DNA of 64,000 bases from Stenotrophomonas africana (GCF_013004645.1 NZ_JABEME010000001.1:62001-126000); one strand, 5' to 3'. Shown: positions 1 to 6,767, counted from the first letter of the stretch. Translations and numbers: made by a program. Notes: a model not told the origin generated them from the letters alone.

Positions 1-119
1 TCCAGGGTGATCTGCACCGGGCCGCCCTTGAGCCATTCGTTGATGGCGCGCACGACGCTGGAGATCACCTGCGGCCAGTTACGGTTGTTCGGCGGATCGA
101 TCAGGAAGGTGCGCTTCAT
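1..119 (-). CDS. ninB: NinB-like recombination mediator, N-terminal part only
   Basis: Only the first 39 codons are inside the window; the gene runs off the left edge. The start reads MKRTFLIDPPNN and continues with an Ile/Val-rich strand ending in PVQITL, which resembles the beginning of lambda NinB/Orf (a K-x-TFEI start and a later IVVTI strand). NinB proteins are phage recombination mediators acting on single-stranded DNA with SSB. The start codon overlaps the stop of the upstream zinc-finger gene, so it is the last visible gene of the leftward replication operon. The family call rests on about 40 residues. Confidence 0.6.
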   Translation of the reverse strand, partial: MKRTFLIDPPNNRNWPQVISSVVRAINEWLKGGPVQITL

Positions 120-319
120 GCTCGGCTCTCCTTCTTCCCGATGTAGCCGAACCCCTCACAGCGGTCGCAGCGCTCCCCCCATTCACTGCCGTCAGGGTTG
201 TGCCAACGGTCGCCACCATGTCCGTGACACGTGGGGCATTCAACGACCTCCGGGAACATTTCGCTGAATTTCTCTTGCGAAATCTCCCCCATGGCCGCGA
301 AGTTCTCTTTCTCGCTCAT
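116..319 (-). CDS. small zinc-finger protein (CxxC pair)
   Basis: A 67-residue protein carrying CPTCHGHGG and later CDRCEGFG, two CxxCxGxG repeats like the DnaJ central zinc finger, so it probably binds one zinc ion. Such short DnaJ-zinc-like proteins are common in phage early operons; their function is unknown. The ATG is preceded by GGAGGAAAGGCC, a strong ribosome binding site, and the stop overlaps the start of the ninB-like gene. Confidence 0.75.
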   Translation of the reverse strand: MSEKENFAAMGEISQEKFSEMFPEVVECPTCHGHGGDRWHNPDGSEWGERCDRCEGFGYIGKKESRA

Positions 320-678
320 GGCCTTTCCTCCGGCGGAGCGGGCAGCGGCTGCCAGTCAGTGGCATCATTGAGAGGCTCACCATCCCACGTGGCCTCCCAT
401 CGCTCGCGCTCGTGATCGAAAACAGCAGCCCATGCCACCGGCTCGCCATTCGGACCGGTCATGTGCGCAGATGTGGCGAGTACAGCAGTACCATCCTTCG
501 GCGCCGACTCAATCGGCCGCCACTGCGGTGCGAGCGCGGCGATAACCTCGTCAGCGATCTCCTCGTACTCGTCCTCTGGAATCCCGGGGTTTGAGCTGAA
601 GTAGGCGTAGCCCTCCATCTCACGGGTGTGACCGGACAGGATGCTGATGATCCGCGCCTTCAATTCGATCTTGCTCAC
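316..678 (-). CDS. DUF551-like phage protein
   Basis: I start this gene at the GTG at 678 because GGAGGAAAGGCC lies directly upstream and the start then overlaps the stop of the preceding gene by four bases (GTGA), giving 120 residues. The C-terminal half has the pattern WRPIESAPKDGTAVL, then a tryptophan-rich stretch, ending in DWQPLPAPP, the signature of DUF551 proteins found in many phages. Their role is unknown. The N-terminal half (SKIELKARIISIL, an acidic helix) is not recognised. Confidence 0.72.
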   Translation of the reverse strand: MSKIELKARIISILSGHTREMEGYAYFSSNPGIPEDEYEEIADEVIAALAPQWRPIESAPKDGTAVLATSAHMTGPNGEPVAWAAVFDHERERWEATWDGEPLNDATDWQPLPAPPEERP

Positions 679-914
679 GGCCTTTCCTCCAGCGTGTCGA
701 ACGCAAAGTCCCAATCGATGCCTGATTCATCGGGGATGCCGGTGGCGTACTCGGCTTCGGCATGCTCCGCCCCGGGCGCATCGATTGAGATGAACCAGTC
801 CTTGGCCTGCTCATCCCACTCCGGTTTGATCTCCCACCACGACCACAGACCGTCGCCGTCCATCGACAGCCACTGCGCCCATTCGGGAGCGTCTTTCCAA
901 TTCGGCTTGCTCAT
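675..914 (-). CDS. small acidic phage protein
   Basis: A 79-residue acidic, tryptophan-rich protein starting MSKPNWKDAPEWAQWLSMDG. The ATG at 914 follows AGGAGGAAGCGGGG. Its stop overlaps the GTG of the next gene and it ends in LEERP, echoing the EERP end of that neighbour because the two gene junctions share a repeat. Similar short 'PEWAQW' proteins are frequent in phage operons of Pseudomonadota; no function is known. Confidence 0.7.
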   Translation of the reverse strand: MSKPNWKDAPEWAQWLSMDGDGLWSWWEIKPEWDEQAKDWFISIDAPGAEHAEAEYATGIPDESGIDWDFAFDTLEERP

Positions 915-1090
915 CCCCGCTTCCTCCTGATCTGCTCGTCTCGTTCGTCGTAGCCGGCCAGCCAAGCCCGGCGCAGCGCCAGCCCGTCCTCGCCCATGGC
1001 GTAGAGCGGGACCGAATTCCTGTCCTTGTGCGCGTCGCGCATCCACCGGCCAGTCTGGCGGGCGCGTTCCAGTTCGTATTGCGGGACCAT
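911..1090 (-). CDS. small phage protein (59 aa)
   Basis: Translation from the ATG at 1090 gives a 59-residue basic protein (MVPQYELERARQTGRWMRD..., ending RRKRG). GGGAGGG sits a few bases upstream, the ATG overlaps the stop of the helicase gene, and the stop overlaps the next start, so it fits perfectly in the chain of coupled genes. Function unknown; a basic, probably helical protein. Confidence 0.65.
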   Translation of the reverse strand: MVPQYELERARQTGRWMRDAHKDRNSVPLYAMGEDGLALRRAWLAGYDERDEQIRRKRG

Positions 1091-2361
1091 CAGAACTCCC
1101 TCCCCAAGTCGGCGAAGCGCATGGTTTCGCTGAGGAAGGCGACCTTCTTGAATCCGGTCGGCCCGTGGCGGTTCTTCTCGATCAGGATCTCGGCGATGCC
1201 CCGGTCCTGCGTCTCGCGGTTGTAGACCTCATCCCGGTACAGCATCAGGATCTGGTCGGCCTCGCGGGTAAGCTCGTCGCTGTTGGCGAGGTCGCCGGCA
1301 TTCGGGCGCTTGTCGCCTTGGCGCTGGTCAACTGCCTTCACAACCTGGGCAAGAGAGATGACCGGGATGTCCAAGTCGCGGGCTAGGTTCTTCATCCCGC
1401 GTGCCACTTGGGAGACTTCCGTGGTTCGGTCCGCACGCGGCACCGTGATGCGCTGGGCGTAATCGATAAACAGGCAGCCGATGCCGTGGGTGTGCTTCCA
1501 CTTACGAGCGATCCCTACCAACTCGTCCAGCGTCACGGCCGAGCGGTCGTAGATCCACATGTCGCGATCTAGCGCCTTGGCCATACCCGCCTGCAGGAGC
1601 GACCAATCCTCGTCCTCCAAGTTGCCAGTACGAAGCTGGGTTGCTGAGACCTGGGACACCGCGGAGAGTCGGCGTAACGCCAGCTGTACTGCGGGTTGCT
1701 CGGCACTGATCACACCGGGCCGCCACTTCGCGTCTGCGGCAGCTTCGATCAGTCCACCGAGAAACGCAGTCTTGCCCATCGCAGGGCGGCCGCCGATGAT
1801 CGTTAGATCGCCAGGGTGCCACCCGCCCAGAATGTCGTTTAGCGCATTCAACCCTGTCGGGATACCAGGTAGCGCACCGCCCGATGCGTGATTCCGCGCC
1901 ACTTCTCGCCACGCTTCCTGCATCGCCTGCTTTCCGGTGTATTCGCAGGAGGTAACCACGGCATTGAGCGCCAGCAGCCGGCCAGCGGCCACGTCCACCG
2001 CGTCCTCCTCGCCGGCGCGCGCCGCCGCCACCAGCTGCAGTCCGACCGCCACAGCCTCGCGGCGACGCCAGTTCTCGCGCACCAGATCGGCGTAGGCGAT
2101 AACCGCCGAGGAGCCAGGGACGTTCGCGGCCAGGTGCACCACGTAGTCGAAGTCGTCCGGCGATGCCTCGCCGATGGTCACCGCGTCGGCGGGCTCGCCG
2201 GCCAGCACGCGGTCGCGGATCAGGCCGAACACCCGTGCGCGCTGCGGGCTGGTGAAGTGGTCCGCGCCGATCAGCGGTGCCACGTCGTGGAAGCGCTGAT
2301 TGTCCTGCAGCAAGCCGCCGATCACGGCTTCCTCGGCGAAGGATGGGGTCACGTTGCTCAC
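1090..2361 (-). CDS. dnaB: replicative DNA helicase, DnaB type
   Basis: A 423-residue hexameric DnaB/gp12-type helicase that would unwind phage DNA at the fork. Residues about 1-100 match the DnaB N-terminal domain (EEAVIGGLLQD), the RecA-like core starts near 165 (PGIPTGLNALNDILGGWHPGDL), Walker A is GGRPAMGKT at about 190-198, and Walker B is CLFIDYAQ. It is close to bacterial DnaB in length. It lies directly downstream of, and overlaps by four bases, the replication initiator gene, the same pairing as lambda O with P or P22 18 with 12, so this phage carries its own helicase instead of a loader. Confidence 0.95.
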   Translation of the reverse strand: MSNVTPSFAEEAVIGGLLQDNQRFHDVAPLIGADHFTSPQRARVFGLIRDRVLAGEPADAVTIGEASPDDFDYVVHLAANVPGSSAVIAYADLVRENWRRREAVAVGLQLVAAARAGEEDAVDVAAGRLLALNAVVTSCEYTGKQAMQEAWREVARNHASGGALPGIPTGLNALNDILGGWHPGDLTIIGGRPAMGKTAFLGGLIEAAADAKWRPGVISAEQPAVQLALRRLSAVSQVSATQLRTGNLEDEDWSLLQAGMAKALDRDMWIYDRSAVTLDELVGIARKWKHTHGIGCLFIDYAQRITVPRADRTTEVSQVARGMKNLARDLDIPVISLAQVVKAVDQRQGDKRPNAGDLANSDELTREADQILMLYRDEVYNRETQDRGIAEILIEKNRHGPTGFKKVAFLSETMRFADLGREF

Positions 2362-3092
2362 AGCGGCCTCCTCCCGCCGCCAGCGGCGACCGGCTGCTGG
2401 ATCTGCACGACCTGCGCTGGCGCCCGCTCAGTCGCCCCGCCCATCCAGCTGTTCAGGAACTTCGGCGTGCCGCGCCGCGTCTTGCGCTTCGGCGGATTCG
2501 CCAATGCCCACGCCCTGGCCTTGCGGATCTCGCCCACCACGTCGACACGGGGGAAGGCAGCGCGCAGCTCGGCCACCTCGGCGTCGGTCACGGCGTACTC
2601 GGAACCGTCGGCCAGCGGGATGGCCAGAACCTCCCCTTGCATCCCCTCCGGAGTAGAAACAGGAACAGGAGCAGGAACAGGAGAGTTTCCTAACGGTTTG
2701 GAAACCGTTTCGGAAACTCCGATCGATGCGAGGATTTCATCCTTGAAAGCGAGCGAGTCAGGCAGAGCCTGGGCCAGCTTGGCGATGGACTTCTGCTGGT
2801 TCGGATTGTCCGGGCGGTTCCACTTCACGAACTTGACGATCCAGACGACCTTGGTCGCGCGGTCGTACTTCACGAACCCCGCTTCAGAAAGGGTTTCCAA
2901 ACCGTTCTGGAACCGTTCCGAATCCCAGCCAAGATCCTCACAGGCATAGGCATCGGGCAGCCGGAATGCACCCAGCATCGTCGTGTGCTGGCTCGTCATC
3001 AGGTAGATCGCCAGCAGGCGCGCATCGGACTCCAGCCCCAGCATCGTCTCGCTGGCCCAGAACCCGGTGTGGATCTTTCCGTAGTCGCGCAT
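2358..3092 (-). CDS. phage replication initiator, lambda O-like
   Basis: A 244-residue protein with an N-terminal winged-helix-like half (MRDYGKIHTGFWASETMLGL..., residues 1-115) that reads as a DNA-binding replication domain. A low-complexity linker (PVPAPVPV) follows and then a basic C-terminal part (KRKTRRGTPKFLNSW). Position immediately before the DnaB gene and after a CII-like gene matches lambda O. Inside the gene are inverted repeats that could be the origin, again as in lambda. Closest named functions are phage O proteins; sequence identity cannot be assessed here. Confidence 0.7.
   Translation of the reverse strand: MRDYGKIHTGFWASETMLGLESDARLLAIYLMTSQHTTMLGAFRLPDAYACEDLGWDSERFQNGLETLSEAGFVKYDRATKVVWIVKFVKWNRPDNPNQQKSIAKLAQALPDSLAFKDEILASIGVSETVSKPLGNSPVPAPVPVSTPEGMQGEVLAIPLADGSEYAVTDAEVAELRAAFPRVDVVGEIRKARAWALANPPKRKTRRGTPKFLNSWMGGATERAPAQVVQIQQPVAAGGGRRPL
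2692..2906. repeat. 15-bp inverted repeat pair inside the initiator gene, candidate origin
   Basis: AACGGTTTGGAAACC at 2692-2706 is the exact reverse complement of GGTTTCCAAACCGTT at 2892-2906. Each copy is followed or preceded by further GGAAAC/GTTTC or GGAACCGTTCC units. Phage origins commonly lie inside the initiator gene and consist of such repeats, so this pair is a candidate replication origin. No AT-rich unwinding element is obvious beside it. Confidence 0.4.
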
Positions 3093-3268
3093 TACGCCGC
3101 TCCCAACAGGTCAGGCTGCGGCGTAGCCGTGCGCCGGGCTTCCGCCCTGGCCTGCTCGGCCGCGCATCGGGACAGGTGCGCGACGATCTCCTCGCGCGTC
3201 ATGGGCGGGCTGGACTCGATAACCCGTATGCACTCGTCCAGTCGCTGCAGCAGCTCGCGGTTCTTCAT
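3092..3268 (-). CDS. small phage protein (58 aa)
   Basis: The ATG at 3268 has GAGG ten bases upstream and the TAA overlaps the ATG of the initiator gene, so translational coupling is likely. The product starts MKNRELLQRLDECIRVI and looks helical and acidic-basic mixed. Its frame overlaps the last 158 bases of the CII-like frame at 3111-3617; both cannot easily be under full selection. Function unknown. Confidence 0.55.
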   Translation of the reverse strand: MKNRELLQRLDECIRVIESSPPMTREEIVAHLSRCAAEQARAEARRTATPQPDLLGAA

Positions 3269-3617
3269 TGGCGGACCTCATCAGGTCGGCCAGGCGCTCG
3301 ACCTCGCAGATGCCGTCGAGGGCGGCCTGCAGGCTGAGGAACTGGCGGAGAAGGTTGGAGCCGGTCGCGGCACACAGCGGGCCGACCAGCTTCTCGGGGA
3401 TCGGGCGGGCGCCGTTCTGCATCCGCGAGACGTAGGACTTCGACTTGCCGATGCAGGCCGCCACGTACTCCAGCTTGTGGTGGCCGGCGCGGATCATCAC
3501 GGCCAGCGCGCGCGCCGCCGATTCGATCTGCCGGACGATCTGGGAGGGCGCATCCTTCGGGGCGTGGTGTACGCCAAATGCGAGCGGTAGAGCCTTTTGG
3601 TTGCCAGGGGTTGCCAT
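3111..3617 (-). CDS. CII-like HTH regulator, C-terminus doubtful
   Basis: Start at the ATG at 3617 (MATPGNQKALPLAFG) gives 168 residues. Residues about 25-95 form a helix-turn-helix region (LEYVAACIGKSKSYVSRMQ) like phage CII-type proteins that activate lysogeny promoters. It is the second gene of the leftward operon behind cro, where CII belongs. The last 50 or so residues are Arg/Gly/Ala-rich and overlap the 58-residue gene in another frame, so the functional protein may end earlier in evolution or the end may have frameshifted. Confidence 0.6.
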   Translation of the reverse strand: MATPGNQKALPLAFGVHHAPKDAPSQIVRQIESAARALAVMIRAGHHKLEYVAACIGKSKSYVSRMQNGARPIPEKLVGPLCAATGSNLLRQFLSLQAALDGICEVERLADLMRSANEEPRAAAATGRVHTGYRVQPAHDARGDRRAPVPMRGRAGQGGSPAHGYAAA

Positions 3618-3684
3618 GCGTTGCCTATCGTTGCCAAGCCCTCTCGGGCGGAATAAAGGCCCAACCCACAACGGATTGAGCCAA

Positions 3685-3858
3685 GTGAATTCAGAGGTGA
3701 CGCGGTCGAGCGGTGTCGTTGAACTGGTGCCAGTTGCAGGCCGGCTGTTCGTGCTGAGGCGTTACGGCGATCGGGTGCGAATCACCCAGGTGGAGCGAAA
3801 GAACCCGCCCGTTCCCGGCAGCGGCACCGTGGTGCCCTTCCCTGCCCGGGGTCGGTGA
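3685..3858 (+). CDS. possible small protein between cro and cII
   Basis: A GTG-started 57-codon frame with a plausible beta-rich product (VVELVPVAGRLFVLRRYGDRVRITQVERK). It lies on the strand opposite to the cro-cII operon, in a 250-base interval with no other gene. The ribosome binding site (GGATTGAG) is weak. It could be a real small gene or the interval could hold only regulatory sequence. Confidence 0.3.
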   Translation: MNSEVTRSSGVVELVPVAGRLFVLRRYGDRVRITQVERKNPPVPGSGTVVPFPARGR

Positions 3859-3868
3859 GGTGGTCATG

Positions 3869-4099
3869 TCAGGGGGAGCGCTTACGGCGCGACTTGGGAG
3901 CCGAAGCACCAAACACGTCGGGCCTCAGTTCGTGGCGGGTGACGCCGGTATCGGCCTCGATCACGAGGACGTGCCTGGGTGGGACCGGGCGCAGCCCCTT
4001 GACCCACTGGTTGACTGCCTGGGGGGTCACCTGCAGGTGGCGCGCAACGGCGGCCTGAGGCATCTCGTATCGGTCGATGGCTGTCTGGATTGCGCTCAT
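3869..4099 (-). CDS. cro: Cro/YdaS-like antirepressor
   Basis: A 76-residue protein whose residues 5-55 form an HTH (AIDRYEMPQAAVARHLQV, then TPQAVNQWVKG, then PPRHVLVIEADTGV), typical of the YdaS/Cro antitoxin family that represses cI transcription and opens the lytic pathway. It ends in a basic tail (KSRRKRSP). It is divergent from cI, with a perfect operator palindrome in the 82-base gap. Confidence 0.85.
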   Translation of the reverse strand: MSAIQTAIDRYEMPQAAVARHLQVTPQAVNQWVKGLRPVPPRHVLVIEADTGVTRHELRPDVFGASAPKSRRKRSP

Positions 4100-4104
4100 G
4101 GATA

Positions 4105-4125
4105 AACTAAAGCACCGCTTTAGTT
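4105..4125. promoter_or_regulatory. OR-like repressor operator
   Basis: AACTAAAGC-ACC-GCTTTAGTT is a perfect 9-bp dyad with a 3-base centre between the divergent cro and cI genes. The palindrome and the following TTCAAAGTCAAGCG recur in reverse orientation at 5404-5447, so the two sites are copies of one operator block. By the lambda model this is OR, bound by CI and Cro. Confidence 0.75.
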
Positions 4126-4181
4126 CAAAGTCAAGCGTTGCCTTATTACGGACGCCGGTAGCCCGCCGCTACCATCAACCC

Positions 4182-4877
4182 ATGCTTGATAACGATGAAA
4201 TGGCGCGGCGCGTCCGCTACGCGTTCGACAATGCCGGCCGAGGCACACAGGCCGCCGTTGCGCGCGAACTTGGCATAAGCGCACAGGCGGTAACTGGCTG
4301 GGTGAAAACGGGGAAGATTGAGAAGTCGAACCTACCGGCCCTGGCCCGTCTCACTGGCCGCCGCGTGGACTACTTCTTGGACTCCACTGTGACGGATGAA
4401 GAATCAGGGGCCGACGTCGCACAGGCTGCGAATGACGACGACACCGTAGACATCCTTGGCTACAGCCAGGCTGCCGGCCTTGGCGATGGCATGGAGGCGA
4501 TCGAATACGCCGAGACTCATCGCCTCAAGTTTCGAGCGTCGTCCCTGGCCCGTAAGCGCCTAATCCCAACGCGGCTTGCCGTCTTCTATGGCAAGGGCGA
4601 CTCAATGCTCCCCCGCATCCAGTCAGGGGACGCGATCCTTTTCGATACCAGCGACACGCGCCCAGCCGACGACAAGCTGTTCGTCATCATGGCTGCGGGT
4701 ATCGCAGGCAGCGAGTACAGCGTGAAGCGCTGCCGGACATTTGGCGATGACATCTATTTCGATGCCCTGAACGAAAAGGGCGACCACAACTGGCGCAAGC
4801 CGCGGAAGATGGACGACCCGCGCCACCCCATCACCATCATAGGGAGAGTGCGATGGATCGGAAGCTGGGAGGACTGA
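4182..4877 (+). CDS. cI: CI-type repressor, LexA-like S24 self-cleaving
   Basis: A 231-residue repressor. Residues 5-62 are the HTH (GTQAAVARELGISAQAVTGW). The second half is an S24 peptidase fold with Ser141 in GKGDSM and Lys182 in SVKRC as the catalytic dyad, and a cleavage site at Ala98-Gly99 (QAAGLG). DNA damage would activate RecA-stimulated self-cleavage and induction. I start at the ATG at 4182 because the HTH begins there, although the frame is open from 4077. It overlaps by 25 bases the secreted-protein gene behind it, so both are expressed in the lysogen. Confidence 0.93.
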   Translation: MLDNDEMARRVRYAFDNAGRGTQAAVARELGISAQAVTGWVKTGKIEKSNLPALARLTGRRVDYFLDSTVTDEESGADVAQAANDDDTVDILGYSQAAGLGDGMEAIEYAETHRLKFRASSLARKRLIPTRLAVFYGKGDSMLPRIQSGDAILFDTSDTRPADDKLFVIMAAGIAGSEYSVKRCRTFGDDIYFDALNEKGDHNWRKPRKMDDPRHPITIIGRVRWIGSWED

Positions 4878-5320
4878 TCCTGCTGGCGCTGGCTGCGCCG
4901 GCAGTAGCTTGGGCCCAGGATGGGTATAGACGAGCTGGCACCGCTCTTGGGCAGGCAATCTTCGGGACCAGCCAAGAGGCATATGACCGCGAGTACGAGC
5001 GACGCGTCCTTCTGGAGGGCGCGCGCCAAGACGCGATACGCGCTCGGCAAGAGGCCGATGCTGCAGAGCTTCAGGTGAAGGCAGTCCAGCGGCTACAGTC
5101 GATCTGGGTACAGTTGGGGCTACCCGATGAGGAGGCCCGCTCTGTTGCCTCCGCCTTCACCTGGGACGCCCAGATGGAAGCGATTTGCCAGCGCGCAGCC
5201 CGCGACGGGTACAAGACAACGATGGACGCCGGGATCAAGGCCTACAGGGACTACCAGTACCCGCTGGCCAACCAGCTTGTCCTCGCCGCCTATCTCCTGC
5301 CGGTCGAACCCACGCCCTAA
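4853..5320 (+). CDS. exported protein co-transcribed with cI
   Basis: A 155-residue protein with a clear Sec signal peptide (MDRKLGGLILLALAAPAVAWA, likely cut before QDG). The mature part is helical, Arg/Glu/Ala-rich and probably coiled coil (residues 45-85), followed by a conserved-looking globular end. It overlaps cI, stands before a strong terminator and is therefore a lysogenic-conversion gene made by the repressed prophage. Known genes at this place often block superinfection or change the cell envelope, but no family is recognised. Confidence 0.75.
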   Translation: MDRKLGGLILLALAAPAVAWAQDGYRRAGTALGQAIFGTSQEAYDREYERRVLLEGARQDAIRARQEADAAELQVKAVQRLQSIWVQLGLPDEEARSVASAFTWDAQMEAICQRAARDGYKTTMDAGIKAYRDYQYPLANQLVLAAYLLPVEPTP

Positions 5321-5341
5321 AGCCTTCGCCGCGCCAATAAG

Positions 5342-5366
5342 AGCCCGCCCTGAGCGGGCTTTTTTG
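5342..5366 (+). terminator. rho-independent terminator of the cI operon
   Basis: AGCCCGC-CCTGA-GCGGGCT followed by six T residues; a 7-bp GC-rich stem, 5-base loop and T tract, 22 bases after the exported-protein stop. Confidence 0.9.
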
Positions 5367-5403
5367 TGCCCGGCCCAAGGGCATCGAAAAAATTCTCAAC
5401 TTT

Positions 5404-5447
5404 TTCTAAAGCGCCGCTTGACTTTGAACTAAAGCGGCGCTTTACTT
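5404..5447. promoter_or_regulatory. OL-like repressor operators
   Basis: Two dyads around TCTAAAGCGCCGCTTGA (5404-5420) and ACTAAAGCGGCGCTTTACT (about 5428-5446). The segment CGCTTGACTTTGAACTAAAGC is the exact reverse complement of the operator sequence next to cro (4117-4137). It lies just after the cI terminator and before the rightward early operon, so it should be the second CI/Cro operator, as OL in lambda. Confidence 0.72.
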
Positions 5448-5496
5448 ACTCCAACGCCGCGACACGCCCACTCCCGGGAGCGGCTTGGAGACGAAG

Positions 5497-5802
5497 ATGG
5501 GTCTGCACACTGCAACCGACATCGCCCGGAACGCCCAGCGGAGCCTTGATGGCCTGCTGCCGCCGGATACCGAAGAGGCGTTCCAGGACGCCTGCAACTC
5601 CCTGGCACGCACCTACGACCGTGAGGGCAGCACCGCCGAGCTGATCTCGGTGTTGGTGACCTCCGAGCGCGCCTTGGACTTCCTGATTTCCGAGGTCGAG
5701 GTTCCGGCGCACCTGCTCCATGACCTGCGCGAGCTGATGGACCTGCAGGCCCGGGTCGTCCGGCAGGTCGAGCGCTCGATGCGCGCTGGCGGTGCCACAT
5801 GA
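5497..5802 (+). CDS. early phage protein, first gene of the rightward operon
   Basis: I choose the ATG at 5497 (GGAG nine bases upstream); an in-frame TTG lies 12 bases earlier. The 101-residue product is acidic and helical (MGLHTATDIARNAQRSLDGLL...). No family recognised. It is the first gene after the OL-like operators and its stop overlaps the next start. Confidence 0.65.
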   Translation: MGLHTATDIARNAQRSLDGLLPPDTEEAFQDACNSLARTYDREGSTAELISVLVTSERALDFLISEVEVPAHLLHDLRELMDLQARVVRQVERSMRAGGAT

Positions 5803-5915
5803 CCGCCGCCGACCGAGCCCTGCACTTCCAGGCGCTGAAGCTGGCTTCGGGCTACCTGCTGGCCTTCTGCATGGGCGTCGCTTTCGCCGTGGTGGTGCAG
5901 GCGGTGCTGTCGTGA
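5799..5915 (+). CDS. tiny single-pass membrane protein (38 aa)
   Basis: Starts MTAADRALHFQALKLASG and has one hydrophobic segment, YLLAFCMGVAFAVVVQAVL. The ATG overlaps the previous stop and its TGA overlaps the next GTG start. Role unknown; small inner-membrane proteins at this operon position occur in many lambdoid phages. Confidence 0.55.
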   Translation: MTAADRALHFQALKLASGYLLAFCMGVAFAVVVQAVLS

Positions 5916-6181
5916 GCCGGGCCGTGAATGTTCTGGCGGTTCTGGCCGAGCAGATCGCAAGCAGCCGAAACGCGCTCCCGATCCTTCCTGAGCACCTGCG
6001 ATCCAAGGCCGAGGAAGCGATCAAAGAGGTAGAGCAGGTGCATGCCCGCGTTTCGGTCGTCTTCGACGCAGCCCGCGCCGTGCTGAGTGCCAGCGACTTC
6101 ACCGACCTGCTCCACGCCGAGGAGTGCCTGCGCGAGGCGCTGGCCGCCTGCGAGCCGGAGACGCCGCATGAACCCGTTTGA
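5912..6181 (+). CDS. small helical phage protein (89 aa)
   Basis: The GTG at 5912 overlaps the previous stop (GTGA). The product is an alpha-helical, Ala/Glu-rich protein (VNVLAVLAEQIASSRNALPIL...) without a recognised domain. The upstream extension of this frame to 5792 is Arg/Gly-rich and overlaps the 38-residue gene, so the later start is preferred. Confidence 0.6.
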   Translation: MSRAVNVLAVLAEQIASSRNALPILPEHLRSKAEEAIKEVEQVHARVSVVFDAARAVLSASDFTDLLHAEECLREALAACEPETPHEPV

Positions 6182-6320
6182 CCACCTCGACGCAGCGTTC
6201 GCCGCGCAGTTTGGCGCGCTGCCGCCCATCACCCCGCCGATGTCGCTGGCGGAAGCCCGGGAACAACGCAACCGCGAGGCCGTGGACGGCCTGTGCGTGG
6301 AGGAAAACGACGATGAGTAA
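6168..6320 (+). CDS. small acidic phage protein (50 aa)
   Basis: Reads MNPFDHLDAAFAAQFGALPP and ends in EENDDE. It overlaps its neighbours by 14 and 8 bases. The pattern 'MSLAEAREQRNREAVDGL' suggests a helical peptide. Function unknown. Confidence 0.5.
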   Translation: MNPFDHLDAAFAAQFGALPPITPPMSLAEAREQRNREAVDGLCVEENDDE

Positions 6321-6621
6321 GCACACCCCGGGGCCGTGGGTCGTAACCCCGCATCCAATGACGAATGTGGACGTGTTTGGCGTCGGCGTGATTATGGACG
6401 ACAAGGAGATGCAGTACGCGCTTTCGCACACCATGTGCTATCAGAACGCGGAAGCCAACGCCCGCCTGATCGCCGCCGCGCCTGATCTGCTGGAAGCGCT
6501 TAGCAACTTTCCATCTGATGCCGACTATTCGTCATCCGACGAGTACTGGAAAGCGACTGTCCATTGGTGGCTAACCGCAGCAGAGCCCGCCATCGCCAAG
6601 GCCAAAGGCGGTGAGCAATGA
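6313..6621 (+). CDS. phage protein of the 'KHTPGPW' family
   Basis: A 102-residue protein starting MSKHTPGPWVVTPHP, with the typical later block NARLIAAAPDLLEAL and a closing tryptophan helix. Proteins with exactly these two blocks are widespread in phage and prophage early regions; the function is not known. It overlaps the next start (ATGA). Confidence 0.78.
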   Translation: MSKHTPGPWVVTPHPMTNVDVFGVGVIMDDKEMQYALSHTMCYQNAEANARLIAAAPDLLEALSNFPSDADYSSSDEYWKATVHWWLTAAEPAIAKAKGGEQ

Positions 6622-6767
6622 GCCTCCGCCTCCGCATCGCCTGGGCCGCAGTCGCGCTGTTCGCCGCCGTCGTCGTGCCGCTGCGCATCGCCGAGATCCA
6701 CCAGGCCCACACCGACCGTGACGCTGCCAAAGCCCGATGGGCTGCAACCAGCAGCGTGCGTGGCTGA
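6618..6767 (+). CDS. 49-residue membrane protein shared with prophage 2
   Basis: Starts MSLRLRIAWAAVALFAAVV, one transmembrane segment (about residues 7-24), then a basic/acidic cytoplasmic or periplasmic tail (RIAEIHQAHTDRDAAKARW). A second copy with about 80 percent identical residues is in the other prophage at 61043-61192. Function unknown; conservation between otherwise dissimilar prophages argues that it is real and useful. Confidence 0.72.
   Translation: MSLRLRIAWAAVALFAAVVVPLRIAEIHQAHTDRDAAKARWAATSSVRG

Noticed and set aside
2653..2684. GGAACAGGAGCAGGAACAGG repeats as origin iterons
   Set aside because: They encode the Pro-Val linker (PVPAPVPV) of the initiator and are better explained as coding low complexity; the nearby GGTTTCC/GGAAACC inverted repeats are better origin candidates.
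1888..2949. 353-codon plus-strand frame opposite dnaB and the initiator
   Set aside because: Shadow frame: both minus-strand genes have clear families and motifs, this one has none.
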